Source: Imbroritus primus
Lineage (GTDB): Bacteria > Pseudomonadota > Gammaproteobacteria > Burkholderiales > Burkholderiaceae
DNA length: 64,000 nt
Reading direction: 5' to 3'
NCBI GenBank assembly: GCA_000272025.2
Contig: AKCV02000025.1
Coordinates: forward strand, 372,001 to 436,000
Part shown: piece after piece, positions 19,499 to 28,997 of the stretch
How the letters are laid out: every line of letters starts with the position of its first letter
How positions within the stretch are numbered: the stretch's first letter is position 1
Notes under the pieces: generated by a model
Database searches by the model: none
Seen by the model: only the letters and a program-made list of their open reading frames with translations
What the model was told of the DNA's origin: nothing
Translations under genes and position numbers: made by a program

Positions 19499-20656
19499 AT
19501 GCAGCCGCGCCGTCGTATTCCTGCTTCTACTCCTGCCCTGCCGGCTGGTGCCGTGCCCGCCGATTTCGCAGCGCGCGTCGTCGCCTGGCAACGGACCCAC
19601 GGACGCCACGGCCTGCCATGGCAGGGGACGCGCGACGCCTACCGGATCTGGCTGTCCGAGATCATGCTGCAGCAGACCCAGGTCTCTGCCGTGCTGGCGT
19701 ACTACGCGCGCTTTCTCGAGCGCTTTCCCACCGTGCAGGATCTGGCCGCCGCAGCGCCGGATGATGTCATGGCCGCCTGGGCTGGCCTGGGCTATTACTC
19801 CCGCGCCCGCAACCTGCATCGCTGCGCGCAGATCGTTGTCGCCGAGCATGGTGGCATGTTCCCGCGTGAGGCCGAGCAACTGGCCGCGTTGCCCGGCATT
19901 GGCCGCTCCACGGCAGCTGCCATCGCAGCCTTTAGCGCCGGCGCGCGGGCGGCGATTCTGGATGGCAACGTCAAGCGCGTATTCGCGCGCGCATTCGGTA
20001 TCGAGGGATTTCCCGGCGACAAGCGCGTGGAAGACCTGATGTGGCGGCACGCCGAGGCGGCGCTGCCAGACAGCGGGATCGAAGCGTATACCCAGGGCTT
20101 GATGGATCTCGGTGCGATGGTATGCGTGCGTGGCCGCCCCGCGTGTCTCGCGACGCCGGCAGTCTGTCCGCTACACGACATCTGCCGTGCCCGCGCGGAA
20201 GGCATCACCGATCGGCTGCCGGCGCCGCGCCCGCGCAAGGCGCTGCCGGAGCGGGCCGTTACCGTGCTGGTGCTGCTGCATGCGGGCCGGGTGCTGCTCG
20301 AGCGCCGGCCGGAACGCGGCATCTGGGGTGGCCTATGGAGCTTGCCGGAGATTGCCGCCGGACCGGCCGAGGAAGGGGCGCATCCCGTCGCGGAAACACT
20401 CGCACGCACGCATGCCCAGCCCTATGGGGAAGCCGGACGTGCCCTGCCGGGCGCGAGCCTGTCGCACACATTCACGCATTTCCGGCTGCAGATTCATGCG
20501 CGCTGCTTCGCGATGACGCACATCGACGATGCCCCCGCGCCGCAAGGCGCGGCGACGCAGGCGCAGTGGCACGCGGTGGAGGCATTGCACGGGGTCGGCC
20601 TGCCAGCGCCGATCCGCACGCTGCTCGATGGCATGGTGCGACCGACGCTGCTCTAG
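19499..20656 (+). CDS. mutY: A/G-specific adenine glycosylase MutY
   Basis: MutY removes adenine mispaired with 8-oxoguanine. The 385-residue protein has the helix-hairpin-helix glycosylase domain: catalytic Glu in LSEIMLQQTQVSAV (about residue 55), the HhH loop LPGIGRSTAAAIAAF, and the catalytic Asp in LDGNVKRVFARAFG (about residue 158). The [4Fe-4S] loop reads CVRGRPACLATPAVCPLHDIC, giving C-x6-C-x6-C-x5-C. The usual spacing is C-x6-C-x2-C-x5-C, so four residues appear inserted. The C-terminal NUDIX-like recognition domain includes RGIWGGLWSLPE and SHTFTHFRLQIHARCF. Upstream in-frame starts are absent. Confidence 0.94.
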   Translation: MQPRRRIPASTPALPAGAVPADFAARVVAWQRTHGRHGLPWQGTRDAYRIWLSEIMLQQTQVSAVLAYYARFLERFPTVQDLAAAAPDDVMAAWAGLGYYSRARNLHRCAQIVVAEHGGMFPREAEQLAALPGIGRSTAAAIAAFSAGARAAILDGNVKRVFARAFGIEGFPGDKRVEDLMWRHAEAALPDSGIEAYTQGLMDLGAMVCVRGRPACLATPAVCPLHDICRARAEGITDRLPAPRPRKALPERAVTVLVLLHAGRVLLERRPERGIWGGLWSLPEIAAGPAEEGAHPVAETLARTHAQPYGEAGRALPGASLSHTFTHFRLQIHARCFAMTHIDDAPAPQGAATQAQWHAVEALHGVGLPAPIRTLLDGMVRPTLL

Positions 20657-20676
20657 GGTGGTCAAGGCGCCGGGCA

Positions 20677-20696
20677 TACCGCTATGACGGGCGGTA
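20677..20696. terminator. Possible hairpin between convergent mutY and LON-domain gene
   Basis: TACCGC and GCGGTA form a 6-bp stem with an 8-nt loop, 20 bp after the mutY stop. There is no U tract; weak call. Confidence 0.25.
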
Positions 20697-20717
20697 CGCG
20701 CTGCCGGATGACGGGCG

Positions 20718-21350
20718 CTACAGGATGGCGTGCTGTTTCATGAAGCGGTGCACGATCTCGATACGCATGCCTGCGTCCTCGAGCGCCATCAGCTTCTGCT
20801 TGGCTTTCAGCGGGATCGGCAGGATCTCGCACAGCCGGTTGCTGATCCACACCGGATCATCCCACTGATACGGTTCGAGAAACGGCGATTCGATATCGCT
20901 CTTGGTGCTTAGCGCGGCCACGATGCGACGCAGGGCCGCGATGCATTCGAGCAGCAGATCGGGATTGCAGTCGGGCAGGTCTTCGCTCAGCAGCGCGACA
21001 TCGGCGCGTATCAGACCACTGCTCTGCGTGCGGGTGGACAGAGTCTGGAAGCGCTGTCCGCCGCGCGTGCGCAGCAGCAAGAGCCCCAGCTGTTCCATGT
21101 CGCAATCGAGAATGGTCGCCAGGCAGCCGATCTCAGCGGTGACGGTGGACGCGGCCGGCGCCTGCTCGCTGGCCACTTCATGTCCGCTTTCGATCAGGCA
21201 CACCCCGAAGGGCAGGTCCTGGCGCAGGCAGTCGCGCACCATGTCCAGGTAACGCGCCTCGAAGACGCGCAGGGGCAGCAGGCCGCCCGGGAACAGGACA
21301 GTGTGCAGCGGAAACAGCGGAATATCACGGATGACGTTGGAATCGGACAT
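20718..21350 (-). CDS. LON N-terminal (substrate-binding) domain protein
   Basis: The 210-residue protein starts MSDSNVIRDIPLFPLHTVLF and matches the LON substrate-binding domain: GGLLPLRVFEARYLDMVRDC (about residue 22) and PFGVCLIESG (about residue 47). It has neither the AAA+ nor the protease domain of Lon. Such short standalone LON-domain proteins are common beside rapZ or nearby housekeeping genes in betaproteobacteria. Function is unproven; a role in substrate binding for proteolysis is an inference from the domain. It is 52 bp upstream of the rapZ stop on the same strand. Confidence 0.85.
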   Translation of the reverse strand: MSDSNVIRDIPLFPLHTVLFPGGLLPLRVFEARYLDMVRDCLRQDLPFGVCLIESGHEVASEQAPAASTVTAEIGCLATILDCDMEQLGLLLLRTRGGQRFQTLSTRTQSSGLIRADVALLSEDLPDCNPDLLLECIAALRRIVAALSTKSDIESPFLEPYQWDDPVWISNRLCEILPIPLKAKQKLMALEDAGMRIEIVHRFMKQHAIL

Positions 21351-21402
21351 ACGCGCGCTGAAAAGGTTGGAGCGTATCCGGCACGTCAGGGTGCCGCACG
21401 CC

Positions 21403-22290
21403 CTAAGCGCCGCCCGGAAGCTCCCGGTGGCGTATCAACACAGTACCATGGGCTCGGAAATATGTCGCCAGCCGCTCGGCGATGTACACCGAGCGATGCT
21501 GCCCGCCGGTACAGCCGATGGCAACCGTGAGGTAGCTGCGGTTATCGGCGACGAAACTGGGCAGCCATTTTTCCACGTACGCGCGGATATCCTCGGCCAT
21601 GGCCTGCACCATCGGCTGGCTTTGCAGATAATCGATGACCGGCTGGTCGCGGCCGGTGAGCGGGCGCAGCTGCAGGTCGTAATAAGGGTTGGGCAGAGAG
21701 CGCACGTCGAACACCATGTCGGCATCCGTCGGCACGCCGTGCTTGAAACCGAACGACTGGAACATCAGCGTCAGGCGCTCCTGTTCGTCGCTGAGCAGAT
21801 CCTTGATCCAGCTGCGCAGCGTGCTGCTGCGCAGATTGCTGGTATCGATGCGATGGCCGGTTTCCGCCAGGGGGCTCAGCAGTTCACGCTCCATCTCGAT
21901 AGCCTCGACCAGCGAGGCGCTGCCCGGTTCAGCCGGCAGGGTATCGGAGTTGATGGCGCCTGCCTGCCGGATCGACAGCGGATGGCGTCGCCGCGTTTCC
22001 GAGTAGCGCTGCACCAGCGTATCGGTATTGGCGGTCAGGAACAGGACGCGCACTGCATGGCGCGTCTTCAGGTCTTCCACGATCTCGGGCACCACGCGCA
22101 GCGTCTCGCGGCTGCGGATATCGGTTGCCACGGCAAGATGGGTATAACCCTGCGTGGAGAGATACTGGGCCAGTTCCGGAATGAACTGCGCAGGCAGGTT
22201 ATCGACGCAGTAATACCCTGCGTCCTCGAGTACATTCAGTACGACGGATTTGCCGGAGCCGGATATCCCGGTAATGAGAAATATACGCAT
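21403..22290 (-). CDS. rapZ: RNase adapter protein RapZ (P-loop)
   Basis: RapZ binds small RNAs and nucleotides and, in enterobacteria, directs RNase E to GlmZ to control glucosamine-6-phosphate synthesis. The 295-residue protein has Walker [21 protein letters not shown] at residues 8-27 and VDNLPAQ. The C-terminal half ends with the conserved [15 protein letters not shown] (about residue 265). It belongs to the hprK-ptsN-hpf-rpoN cluster seen in most proteobacteria. Here the usual hprK-rapZ adjacency is broken by a psiF-like gene. Confidence 0.95.
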   Translation of the reverse strand: MRIFLITGISGSGKSVVLNVLEDAGYYCVDNLPAQFIPELAQYLSTQGYTHLAVATDIRSRETLRVVPEIVEDLKTRHAVRVLFLTANTDTLVQRYSETRRRHPLSIRQAGAINSDTLPAEPGSASLVEAIEMERELLSPLAETGHRIDTSNLRSSTLRSWIKDLLSDEQERLTLMFQSFGFKHGVPTDADMVFDVRSLPNPYYDLQLRPLTGRDQPVIDYLQSQPMVQAMAEDIRAYVEKWLPSFVADNRSYLTVAIGCTGGQHRSVYIAERLATYFRAHGTVLIRHRELPGGA

Positions 22291-22534
22291 GACACACCGA
22301 GCATAGCATTATCGTGTGTCAAAAGCATATGGTTGAGGTCGCTGTCGCCCTGGCGCGGCCAAGCACGCCGCGGCACAGCCGGTAGCGATGCGCGGGCCAG
22401 TCGGCGCGGCGGCAAGTGCAGTGCGATGTATGGGGGAAGGAGGCTGCTGCTGCGGGTCAAGCGGGTGAGGCAGGGGGTGTGGAGCGCGACAGCCTGCGCG
22501 AGGCGGTGCCCCGCACTGGCTGTCGGGGTGCGGC

Positions 22535-22861
22535 TTACTTGCTGCTCAGGCATTCCTTCATGAAGGCCTTGCGGGCATCGCCAGTCTTGCCTTCGGCCTG
22601 CTTGTTGCAGGTCTTCATGCGCTCCTGCTGGGCCAGTTGCTTTTCGCTGGCCTTCGGTTTGGCGGACAGGCATTTCGACATGAAGGCCTTGCGTTCGTCG
22701 CCTTTCTTGCCTTCGGCGGACTTGTTGCACTCGGCCATCTTGGATTGCTGCGAGTTCGGCTGAGCGGGTTGCGCTGGCTGGGCCGGCTGCGCGGATTGCG
22801 CCCACACCGGCGCGGCAGACAGCGAAGCGATCACGGTACACAGGGCAAGCAGGGATTTCAT
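22535..22861 (-). CDS. PsiF-repeat small exported protein
   Basis: The 108-residue precursor starts MKSLLALCTVIASLSAAPVWA, a clear Sec signal peptide, with GGAG 8 bp upstream. The mature part has a Gln/Pro-rich linker (AQPAQPAQPNSQQ) and two copies of the PsiF repeat: KMAECNKSAEGKKGDERKAF and RMKTCNKQAEGKTGDARKAF, each followed by M..CLS. Each repeat holds two Cys that could form a disulfide. PsiF is phosphate-starvation-inducible in E. coli, but its molecular function is unknown. It sits between rapZ and hprK, which is not the usual arrangement. Confidence 0.85.
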   Translation of the reverse strand: MKSLLALCTVIASLSAAPVWAQSAQPAQPAQPAQPNSQQSKMAECNKSAEGKKGDERKAFMSKCLSAKPKASEKQLAQQERMKTCNKQAEGKTGDARKAFMKECLSSK

Positions 22862-22996
22862 GGGAAGCTCTCCATTCAGGGTAGCGAGGCGAAAGGCGCG
22901 TGCGCACGGCGCATGCACAGGCTGGGCGCGCAGTGCGAGCCCATTACAGCACACAACGGACCGTCCGCCAATCTGGTTGACGCTGCAGCCAGTCGA

Positions 22997-23968
22997 TCAG
23001 AGCAATCTGCCCTGGGTGATGGCGTGCGATTCCGCCTGCATGGCGGCACGCTGGCGGTCCATGAAATCACGCAGCGTATCGATACCGCGCAGCCGCAGGA
23101 TGGTGTTGCGCACGGCGGCCTCGACCAGCACGGCCAGGTTGCGGCCGGCGGCCACCTGGATCTTGACCTGGTGGATCGGCAGGCCGAGCACATCCACGTA
23201 TTGCGAATCGAGCGGCAGGCGTTCGAACTCGCCATCGTTGCGGCGCACCAACTGGACGATCAGCTTGATCTTCATCTTCCGGCGTACGGCCGTTTCGCCA
23301 AAGATGGTCTTGATGTCGAGCAGGCCCAGGCCGCGTACCTCGAGCAGGTTCTGCAGCAGCGGCGGACAGCGGCCTTCGACGAAGTCAGGACCGAGGCGCA
23401 CGAAGTCGACCGCATCGTCCGCCACCAGGCCATGGCCGCGCGAGATGAGTTCGAGGCCCAGTTCGCTCTTGCCGAGCCCCGATTCGCCCATGATCAGCAC
23501 ACCCATGCCCAGAATGTCGAGGAACACACCGTGCATGGTGACGCGTGGCGCCGAGATGCGCGACAGGTACAGGCGCAGGTGGTCGATGACTGCGGCCGAC
23601 GAAACCGGCGTGGTGAACAGCGGCGTGGATGAGCGCGTGCAACGCAGTTCCAGGTCCGGATGGGGATCGACGCCATCGGCGATCACCAGGAAGGGCGGCT
23701 CGAGCAGGATCAGCTCGCCCATCTGACGCTTGCGGTTTTCTTCGTCGAGGCGCTGGTAGTAGGTGATCTCCGGCTTGCCCAGCACCTGGATGCGATTCGG
23801 ATGGATCAGGTTGAGGTGACCGACGAGGTCCGCGGCGGACGTTGCTTCACGCGCAAATTCGAGCTCGAAGGAACGGTCAGCGCCTTCCAGTCCGGCAATC
23901 CAGGACAGCCGGAGATCGGCTGCGTTGTCATCAAAGATCGATTGTGCGGTGACGCCAGTCAGTTCCAT
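22997..23968 (-). CDS. hprK: HPr kinase/phosphorylase
   Basis: HprK phosphorylates and dephosphorylates HPr on Ser46 and controls the PTS. From the ATG at 23968 the product is 323 residues ([14 protein letters not shown]). The Walker A loop [19 protein letters not shown] is at about residues 155-173, followed by [10 protein letters not shown]. The HprK signature [15 protein letters not shown] is near residue 205. A TTG 12 bp further upstream is less likely. It is followed by psiF-like and rapZ and preceded by ptsN. No HPr gene is in the window. Confidence 0.95.
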   Translation of the reverse strand: MELTGVTAQSIFDDNAADLRLSWIAGLEGADRSFELEFAREATSAADLVGHLNLIHPNRIQVLGKPEITYYQRLDEENRKRQMGELILLEPPFLVIADGVDPHPDLELRCTRSSTPLFTTPVSSAAVIDHLRLYLSRISAPRVTMHGVFLDILGMGVLIMGESGLGKSELGLELISRGHGLVADDAVDFVRLGPDFVEGRCPPLLQNLLEVRGLGLLDIKTIFGETAVRRKMKIKLIVQLVRRNDGEFERLPLDSQYVDVLGLPIHQVKIQVAAGRNLAVLVEAAVRNTILRLRGIDTLRDFMDRQRAAMQAESHAITQGRLL

Positions 23969-24020
23969 AACGTGCGGCAAATTGGGGTCTGCGCACGCGG
24001 CAGCGCGCGGCAGACAGATC

Positions 24021-24476
24021 TCAGGGCTGCCAGTCGGACAACATCTGGTGGACTGCTTCCGGGGTCGGCAGGGTGTTGAGCGCTTCGCGGATGTCGCGGT
24101 CAGACAGCAACTGGGCGATTTCCGACAGAATTTCGAGGTGCTGTTGCGTGGCCTGCTCGGGCACCAGCAGGAAGATCAGCAGGGAGACCGGCTTGCCATC
24201 AGGCGATTCGAACGGAATCGGTTCCGCCAGCCGCATGAACGCCGCGAGCGGTTGCTTGAGGCCCTTGATGCGACCATGCGGAATGGCCACGCCCGCGCCC
24301 AGGCCGGTCGAGCCGAGCGACTCGCGGGCGAAGAGGTTGTCCGTCACGGTCGCCCGTGCCAGGCCGTGGTTATTTTCGAACAGCAGTCCGGCCTGCTCGA
24401 ACACACGTTTCTTGCTAGTGACGCTGATATCCAGCGCGATGTTGCCCGGGGGCAGCAGTTTGGCCAAACGATTCAT
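24021..24476 (-). CDS. ptsN: Nitrogen-regulatory PTS EIIA (EIIA-Ntr)
   Basis: PtsN is the terminal phosphocarrier of the nitrogen PTS. Its phosphorylation state affects K+ transport, phosphate sensing and sigma-54-linked functions. The 151-residue protein has the phosphorylated His67 in [12 protein letters not shown]. It also has the [20 protein letters not shown] region, as in the family. It is the next gene toward hprK after hpf and rpoN, the classic rpoN cluster order. A terminator separates it from hpf. Confidence 0.95.
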   Translation of the reverse strand: MNRLAKLLPPGNIALDISVTSKKRVFEQAGLLFENNHGLARATVTDNLFARESLGSTGLGAGVAIPHGRIKGLKQPLAAFMRLAEPIPFESPDGKPVSLLIFLLVPEQATQQHLEILSEIAQLLSDRDIREALNTLPTPEAVHQMLSDWQP

Positions 24477-24667
24477 GAAGGACAGTGGAACAGTAGTGAT
24501 CTTCGCCGTGGCGGGGAACAGCCTGACCGGACATTATAGACGAGCCGTGGCGCAGGATTGTGCGCCGCAGCAGGTCCGGCCGGGCGAGAGGATCATGCCT
24601 GAGGACAATACCATGCTCTCGGTGGGGAAAGCATACACTGCTGGCGCCGCTGCGGGCCCTCCGGCAC

Positions 24668-24692
24668 AAAAAAAGCCGCACATGGGCGGCTT
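24668..24692 (-). terminator. Rho-independent terminator of the rpoN-hpf unit
   Basis: On the minus strand, AAGCCGC and GCGGCTT make a 7-bp stem with a 6-nt loop, followed by seven T. It lies 22 bp after the hpf stop. Confidence 0.85.
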
Positions 24693-24713
24693 TGTGTTGG
24701 TTGCGCGGAACGC

Positions 24714-25064
24714 TCAGAGTCGGGCTTCGTCCGCTGTGGCCTGATACTTCAGCGCCACACGGTCATGGTTCTGCACTTTGTCCTTGTGCTTGATCACCTG
24801 GCGGTCGAGCTTGTCCACCAGTGCATCGATGGCTGCGTACAGGTCTTCGTGATGCGATTCGACGAAGATATCCTTGCCCTTCAGGTGCAGATTGATTTCC
24901 GCACGTTGTCGCTTGTCCTTTTCTGTCTGGTTGTCCACCGTCAGCAGTACGCTCACCCCAATGACCTGATCGAAATGCCTGATGACCCGCTCCAGCTTGG
25001 TTTCCACGTACTCACGCAGGGGCTGGGTGATTTCGAGGTGGTGTCCACTGAGTTTGAAATTCAT
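24714..25064 (-). CDS. hpf: Ribosome hibernation-promoting factor (short HPF)
   Basis: HPF binds the decoding site of inactive ribosomes and promotes 100S dimers in stationary phase. The 116-residue length is that of the short form with only the S30AE domain. It starts [20 protein letters not shown], with basic helix [15 protein letters not shown] near the C-terminus. It is immediately downstream of rpoN, as in most proteobacteria. The upstream AGGAG-type site lies about 7 bp before the ATG. Confidence 0.94.
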   Translation of the reverse strand: MNFKLSGHHLEITQPLREYVETKLERVIRHFDQVIGVSVLLTVDNQTEKDKRQRAEINLHLKGKDIFVESHHEDLYAAIDALVDKLDRQVIKHKDKVQNHDRVALKYQATADEARL

Positions 25065-25109
25065 AGCGACTCTCCTTTCACAGACATCGCATCCAGGACG
25101 ATGCGATTA

Positions 25110-26603
25110 CTACAGGGATTTGCGAAGGTTGACTGCCGGGATTCGAAGGGCCTCGCGATATTTCGCCACGGTGCGGCGCGCCACCACGAACCCTTGCTCG
25201 CCGAGCAGTTCGGCTATCCGGCTGTCGGACAGAGGGGTTTTGGGGTCTTCAGCTCCTATCAGTTGCTTGATGAGCGCACGGATCGCGGTAGATGATGCCG
25301 CGCCGCCGGTCTCGGTTGACACATGGCTGCCGAAGAAATACTTCAGCTCGAACGTTCCCATTGGGGTGGCCATGTATTTGTTGGTTGTGACACGAGAGAT
25401 AGTCGACTCGTGTAAACCCAGTGTATCGGCTATCTCGCGCAAAACCAAGGGGCGCATCGCAATTTCGCCGTGCGTGAAAAAATTCTTCTGCCGGTCCACG
25501 ATCGCCTGCGATACTCGCAGGATGGTATCGAAGCGCTGCTGGATATTCTTGATCAGCCAGCGTGCCTCCTGCAGCTTCTGCTGCAGGCCCGCGGCGCCAC
25601 TGTCACCCTTGCTGTTGCGCAGGATCTGCGCATACATGTCATTGATGCGCAGGCGCGGCATCACTTCGGCATTGAGCTGCGCGACCCACCCGGCCGGCGT
25701 CTTGCGGACTACCACGTCGGGCACCACATAGTCGGCATCGGGACGGCTGAAGGCAAAGCCCGGAAACGGCGTGAGCGAGCGGATCAGCGTGTGCGCTTCC
25801 TTCAACTCCGCGTCATTGACCTGCAAGGCTTTCTTCAGGCGCGTGTAGTCGCGCGTCGCCAGCAGTTCGAGATGCCCGGCAACGATGGCCTGGGCAAGCG
25901 GCTTGGCCGGGTGCTCGATACGCCGCAACTGCAGGCCCAGGCATTCGGACGCGTTGCGCGCGCCGACCCCGGGCGGATCGAAGCTCTGCAGCATGCTGAG
26001 TGCCGATTGCACCTCATCTGCCTCCACTTCGAGTTCCGCGGGCAGTTCTTCCAGAATTTCGTCAATGGAAGCGGGCAGGTAGCCATCGTCGTCGAGCGAT
26101 TCGATCAGGAAGATCACCAGGCCCTTGTCGCGCATCGACAGTTTCAGCGGCGCCAGCTGGTCCATCAGGTGATCGCGCAAGGTCGGGCCGCCACAACCCA
26201 ATTGCATGGGCGCGCGGTCATCCTCGTCCGCCTGCGGGCGACGCGCAAAGTCGTCCAGGCTCCAGTCGTTGCCATAGTCGTTGGCACCGTCGTCCAGGTC
26301 CCCGCTGGCGGCCTCGCCTGCGGTGTCACCTGGGGCGGCGCTGCGTTCCTCCCCATTTGCGGCGGACGGTACGGAAGCGGTCTCGGCCGGTGCATTCTGG
26401 ACGCTCATGGAGCCATCCGCGCCGATCCGCACGGGGCTTTCCAGCCAATCGTTTTCACGCTCGAGCAGGGGGTTCTCTGTCAGGGCCTGCTCGACTTCCT
26501 GCTGCAGTTCGAGCGTGGAAAGCTGCAACAGCCGGATGGACTGCTGCAACTGGGGCGTCAGCGCGAGATGCTGTGAAAGGCGAAGTTGGAGGGACGGTTT
26601 CAT
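25110..26603 (-). CDS. rpoN: RNA polymerase sigma-54 factor
   Basis: RpoN directs RNA polymerase to -24/-12 promoters and needs AAA+ activators. The 497-residue protein has the Gln/Leu-rich activator region at the N-terminus ([20 protein letters not shown]). An acidic linker (about residues 60-130) is followed by the core-binding domain and a helix-turn-helix. The RpoN box [10 protein letters not shown] lies at about residues 475-484. It heads the rpoN-hpf unit. A TACAAT box inside an inverted repeat lies 8 bp before the ATG, with no Shine-Dalgarno. Confidence 0.97.
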   Translation of the reverse strand: MKPSLQLRLSQHLALTPQLQQSIRLLQLSTLELQQEVEQALTENPLLERENDWLESPVRIGADGSMSVQNAPAETASVPSAANGEERSAAPGDTAGEAASGDLDDGANDYGNDWSLDDFARRPQADEDDRAPMQLGCGGPTLRDHLMDQLAPLKLSMRDKGLVIFLIESLDDDGYLPASIDEILEELPAELEVEADEVQSALSMLQSFDPPGVGARNASECLGLQLRRIEHPAKPLAQAIVAGHLELLATRDYTRLKKALQVNDAELKEAHTLIRSLTPFPGFAFSRPDADYVVPDVVVRKTPAGWVAQLNAEVMPRLRINDMYAQILRNSKGDSGAAGLQQKLQEARWLIKNIQQRFDTILRVSQAIVDRQKNFFTHGEIAMRPLVLREIADTLGLHESTISRVTTNKYMATPMGTFELKYFFGSHVSTETGGAASSTAIRALIKQLIGAEDPKTPLSDSRIAELLGEQGFVVARRTVAKYREALRIPAVNLRKSL

Positions 26604-26623
26604 TCGACCTATTGTAAGTCGAA
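26603..26623 (-). promoter_or_regulatory. Inverted repeat enclosing a -10 box at the rpoN start
   Basis: TTCGAC-N9-GTCGAA is a perfect inverted repeat. The minus-strand TACAAT (26616-26611) falls in its centre, 7 bp before the rpoN ATG. It could be an operator over an rpoN promoter. Confidence 0.35.
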
Positions 26624-26782
26624 CCTCCGCGCGATGGAACGATAGTTGCTAGGAGATCGCGGCCGAATCGGAACAAAAGTGGCAACCGTTCGGCAAACCG
26701 CGCCGGACGGCCTCGGCCGCGCGCTGCGCAGCGGGCGTCGGGGCAGAGACAGGACTGCCGCCGCTCTTCCCGCCGGCCAGAT

Positions 26783-27565
26783 TTACATGCGGAAGTTTTC
26801 GCCGAGATAGACCTTGCGCACCGCGTCATTGGCGATGATGTCTTTCGGCTGACCTGCTGCCAGCACCGTGCCCTCGCTGATGATGTAGGCGTGGTCGCAG
26901 ATGCCCAGCGTTTCGCGCACGTTATGGTCGGTGATCAGCACGCCGATATTGCGTGCCTTGAGGAAGGCCACGATGCGCTGGATTTCGCCGACGGCGATCG
27001 GATCCACGCCGGCAAACGGCTCATCGAGCAGGATGAACCGCGGGGACGACGCCAGCGCCCGGGCGATTTCCACGCGGCGGCGCTCGCCACCGGACAGCGA
27101 CAGCGCCGGATTGTCACGCAGGTGCGTGATCTGCAGGTCATCGAGCAGGGTATCGAGCCGTTGCGCAATGGCCTCTTTCGACAGTGGCTTGCCGTTCTCG
27201 GTCTGCAGTTCCAGCACGGCCTGGATGTTTTCCTGTACGTTCAGCTTGCGGAATACCGAGGCTTCCTGGGGCAGGTACGACAAGCCCATGCGCGCCCGCT
27301 GGTGGATCGGCAGGGTGCTGATCGGCGCGCCATCCAGCATGATCTCGCCTTCGTCGAGCGCCACCAGGCCGACGATCATGTAGAACGACGTCGTCTTGCC
27401 TGCACCGTTTGGCCCCAGCAGGCCGACCACCTCGCCGCTCTTCACATCCAGCGAGACATCGCGCACCACGGTGCGCGTGCCATAGCGCTTCTGCAAATGC
27501 CGGACCTCCAGCGTGCTGGAAGCGGGGGCGGCGGTGGGCGTGGAGCGGGCGGTATCTGTCGTCAT
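26783..27565 (-). CDS. lptB: LPS export ABC transporter ATP-binding protein LptB
   Basis: LptB powers extraction of LPS from the inner membrane together with LptFG. The 260-residue ABC ATPase has Walker A LLGPNGAGKTTSFYMIVG (about residue 49), the signature LSGGERRRVEIARALA (about residue 155) and Walker B FILLDEPFAGVDP. It has a short Thr/Ala/Pro-rich N-terminal extension compared with the approximately 241-residue E. coli protein. It lies directly downstream of lptA and lptC on the same strand and upstream of rpoN, the conserved envelope-sigma-54 linkage. Confidence 0.96.
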   Translation of the reverse strand: MTTDTARSTPTAAPASSTLEVRHLQKRYGTRTVVRDVSLDVKSGEVVGLLGPNGAGKTTSFYMIVGLVALDEGEIMLDGAPISTLPIHQRARMGLSYLPQEASVFRKLNVQENIQAVLELQTENGKPLSKEAIAQRLDTLLDDLQITHLRDNPALSLSGGERRRVEIARALASSPRFILLDEPFAGVDPIAVGEIQRIVAFLKARNIGVLITDHNVRETLGICDHAYIISEGTVLAAGQPKDIIANDAVRKVYLGENFRM

Positions 27566-27602
27566 GCGCGTGGTGTCGGGGCCGAAGCGATAAGTGGCGG
27601 GA

Positions 27603-28301
27603 TCAGCGTGGCTGGGCAGGCGGCGGCGCTGGCTGTAGCGTCACGCCCGGTGCGGGGTTTGAGGCTGGTGCGCTGGCGGCATTTGAGCCACGCGGCGCGA
27701 GGACCGCGCGCACCCGGCCATTGCTGCTGCCCGAGGACGCCGCGCCCGCGGTGTCACCCCCCGAGGCCGTGTAGAAAGCGTTGCGGCTGTCGTAGGTGAT
27801 CAGCGCGCCGCGAATCTCATCGGCCACGGTCGACCCTTCCAGACGGGCCATGCGCGCGCGCCGGATCAGCTTCGACACTTCCTGCTTGCCGTCGTACTCG
27901 ATGCGCTCGGCCCAGCCTTCCATGTATTCGTTCGGCGTGTCGCGCTTTTGCTTGATGTAGGCCAGTTCACCCGGCTTGGCGATCGCCACGGCGTACTGGT
28001 AGCCCTCCGGATCGGTGCGGACTTCGGCGGTGTGCGAACGCAATACCATGGTGCCTTTGGTCAGCACCACGTTGCCTGTCAGCACGTAGATCTGCTTCAG
28101 GTCATCGTAGCTGGCATTGTCGGCTTCCAGCACCAGCGGCTTGGTCTGGTCGGCCCGTTCCGCATGCGCTGGCGTGGCTGTGAGCGTGATGGTCAATGCG
28201 GCGCCAAGCAGCAGGGCTGCTAGCGGAAAGCGCCGGGAGGCGGCCAGGGCCAGTGAGTGGGCCGGGCGGGTGCGGTCGAAGGCGGGGGCAGAAGTCGTCA
28301 C
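27603..28301 (-). CDS. lptA: LPS transport periplasmic protein LptA
   Basis: LptA forms the periplasmic bridge carrying LPS from LptC to LptD. The 232-residue precursor has a long N-region, hydrophobic core and cleavage near TPAHAERADQ (about residue 48). The OstA/LptA beta-jellyroll follows: LVLEADNASYDDLKQIYVLT, NVVLTKGTMVLRS and related strands. The C-terminus is a Pro/Ala-rich tail (APASNPAPGVTLQPAPPPA) longer than in E. coli. The GTG start at 28301 has no strong ribosome site. It lies between lptC and lptB. Confidence 0.92.
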   Translation of the reverse strand: MTTSAPAFDRTRPAHSLALAASRRFPLAALLLGAALTITLTATPAHAERADQTKPLVLEADNASYDDLKQIYVLTGNVVLTKGTMVLRSHTAEVRTDPEGYQYAVAIAKPGELAYIKQKRDTPNEYMEGWAERIEYDGKQEVSKLIRRARMARLEGSTVADEIRGALITYDSRNAFYTASGGDTAGAASSGSSNGRVRAVLAPRGSNAASAPASNPAPGVTLQPAPPPAQPR

Positions 28302-28337
28302 GGGCGGATTCGGGTAAGTTGGGACGGCAGGCCAGGA

Positions 28338-28946
28338 TCAGGGTTTGGACACGATTGTGCCGCGTACATTACCCAGCAATTGTACTTCGCGGGTGACATT
28401 ATTGAAGATCAGGCCATTGGCATGCATGATCGACTGCCCATGGCGCAACTCGACCGGCTTGTCAGTGCGCACCACATCATCGTTCAGCAGCAGTTCGAAG
28501 CGTTCGGAGCGCGCCGACATGACCGGATCGCGCTCCGCGTCCGTGCCCTGGTCGCGCAGCACGCGCGCATTGCTGCGCAGGTCGATGATGGTACCTTCGG
28601 CATTCATCGTCCCCCGGTCGGACATGGCCGTCACCTGCGGACGCCCCGGTTCGTAGGCGCGCACGGCGGGGTGGGTCACCGCGTACGTCTGGTCGTCCTC
28701 ATACTGCACCATGCGGCTTGCATTGAAACGGTACTTGGTGGTGCCCTTGTCATCGAGTTCGGTCGCCGCCAGCTGGTCCATGTAATACGCCGGCTCGTGG
28801 CGCTTGGCCTGTTCCTGGTCGTCCTTGCGGACCGGCGAGTTCACCTGCACCAGCCAGAATGTGATGCCGGCCACGATGGCCATCAGCACCAGCGGCAGGA
28901 ACCGCAGGAGCATCTGGATCAGCTGGGAGAGCAGGTTACGCAGCAC
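28338..28946 (-). CDS. lptC: LPS export protein LptC
   Basis: LptC is the bitopic inner-membrane component passing LPS from LptBFG to LptA. The 202-residue protein has one N-terminal transmembrane helix (FLPLVLMAIVAGITFWLVQV, about residues 16-35) and a periplasmic LptC jellyroll with GTMNAEGTIIDLRSNARVLR and ANGLIFNNVTREVQLLG. Start is a GTG at 28946 with AAAGG about 6 bp upstream. It lies between kdsC and lptA on the same strand. Confidence 0.92.
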   Translation of the reverse strand: MLRNLLSQLIQMLLRFLPLVLMAIVAGITFWLVQVNSPVRKDDQEQAKRHEPAYYMDQLAATELDDKGTTKYRFNASRMVQYEDDQTYAVTHPAVRAYEPGRPQVTAMSDRGTMNAEGTIIDLRSNARVLRDQGTDAERDPVMSARSERFELLLNDDVVRTDKPVELRHGQSIMHANGLIFNNVTREVQLLGNVRGTIVSKP

Positions 28947-28997
28947 GATGGGCCTTTATCGGGATCAGCGGGTCGGTACGGACGGCAACGCGATGCG

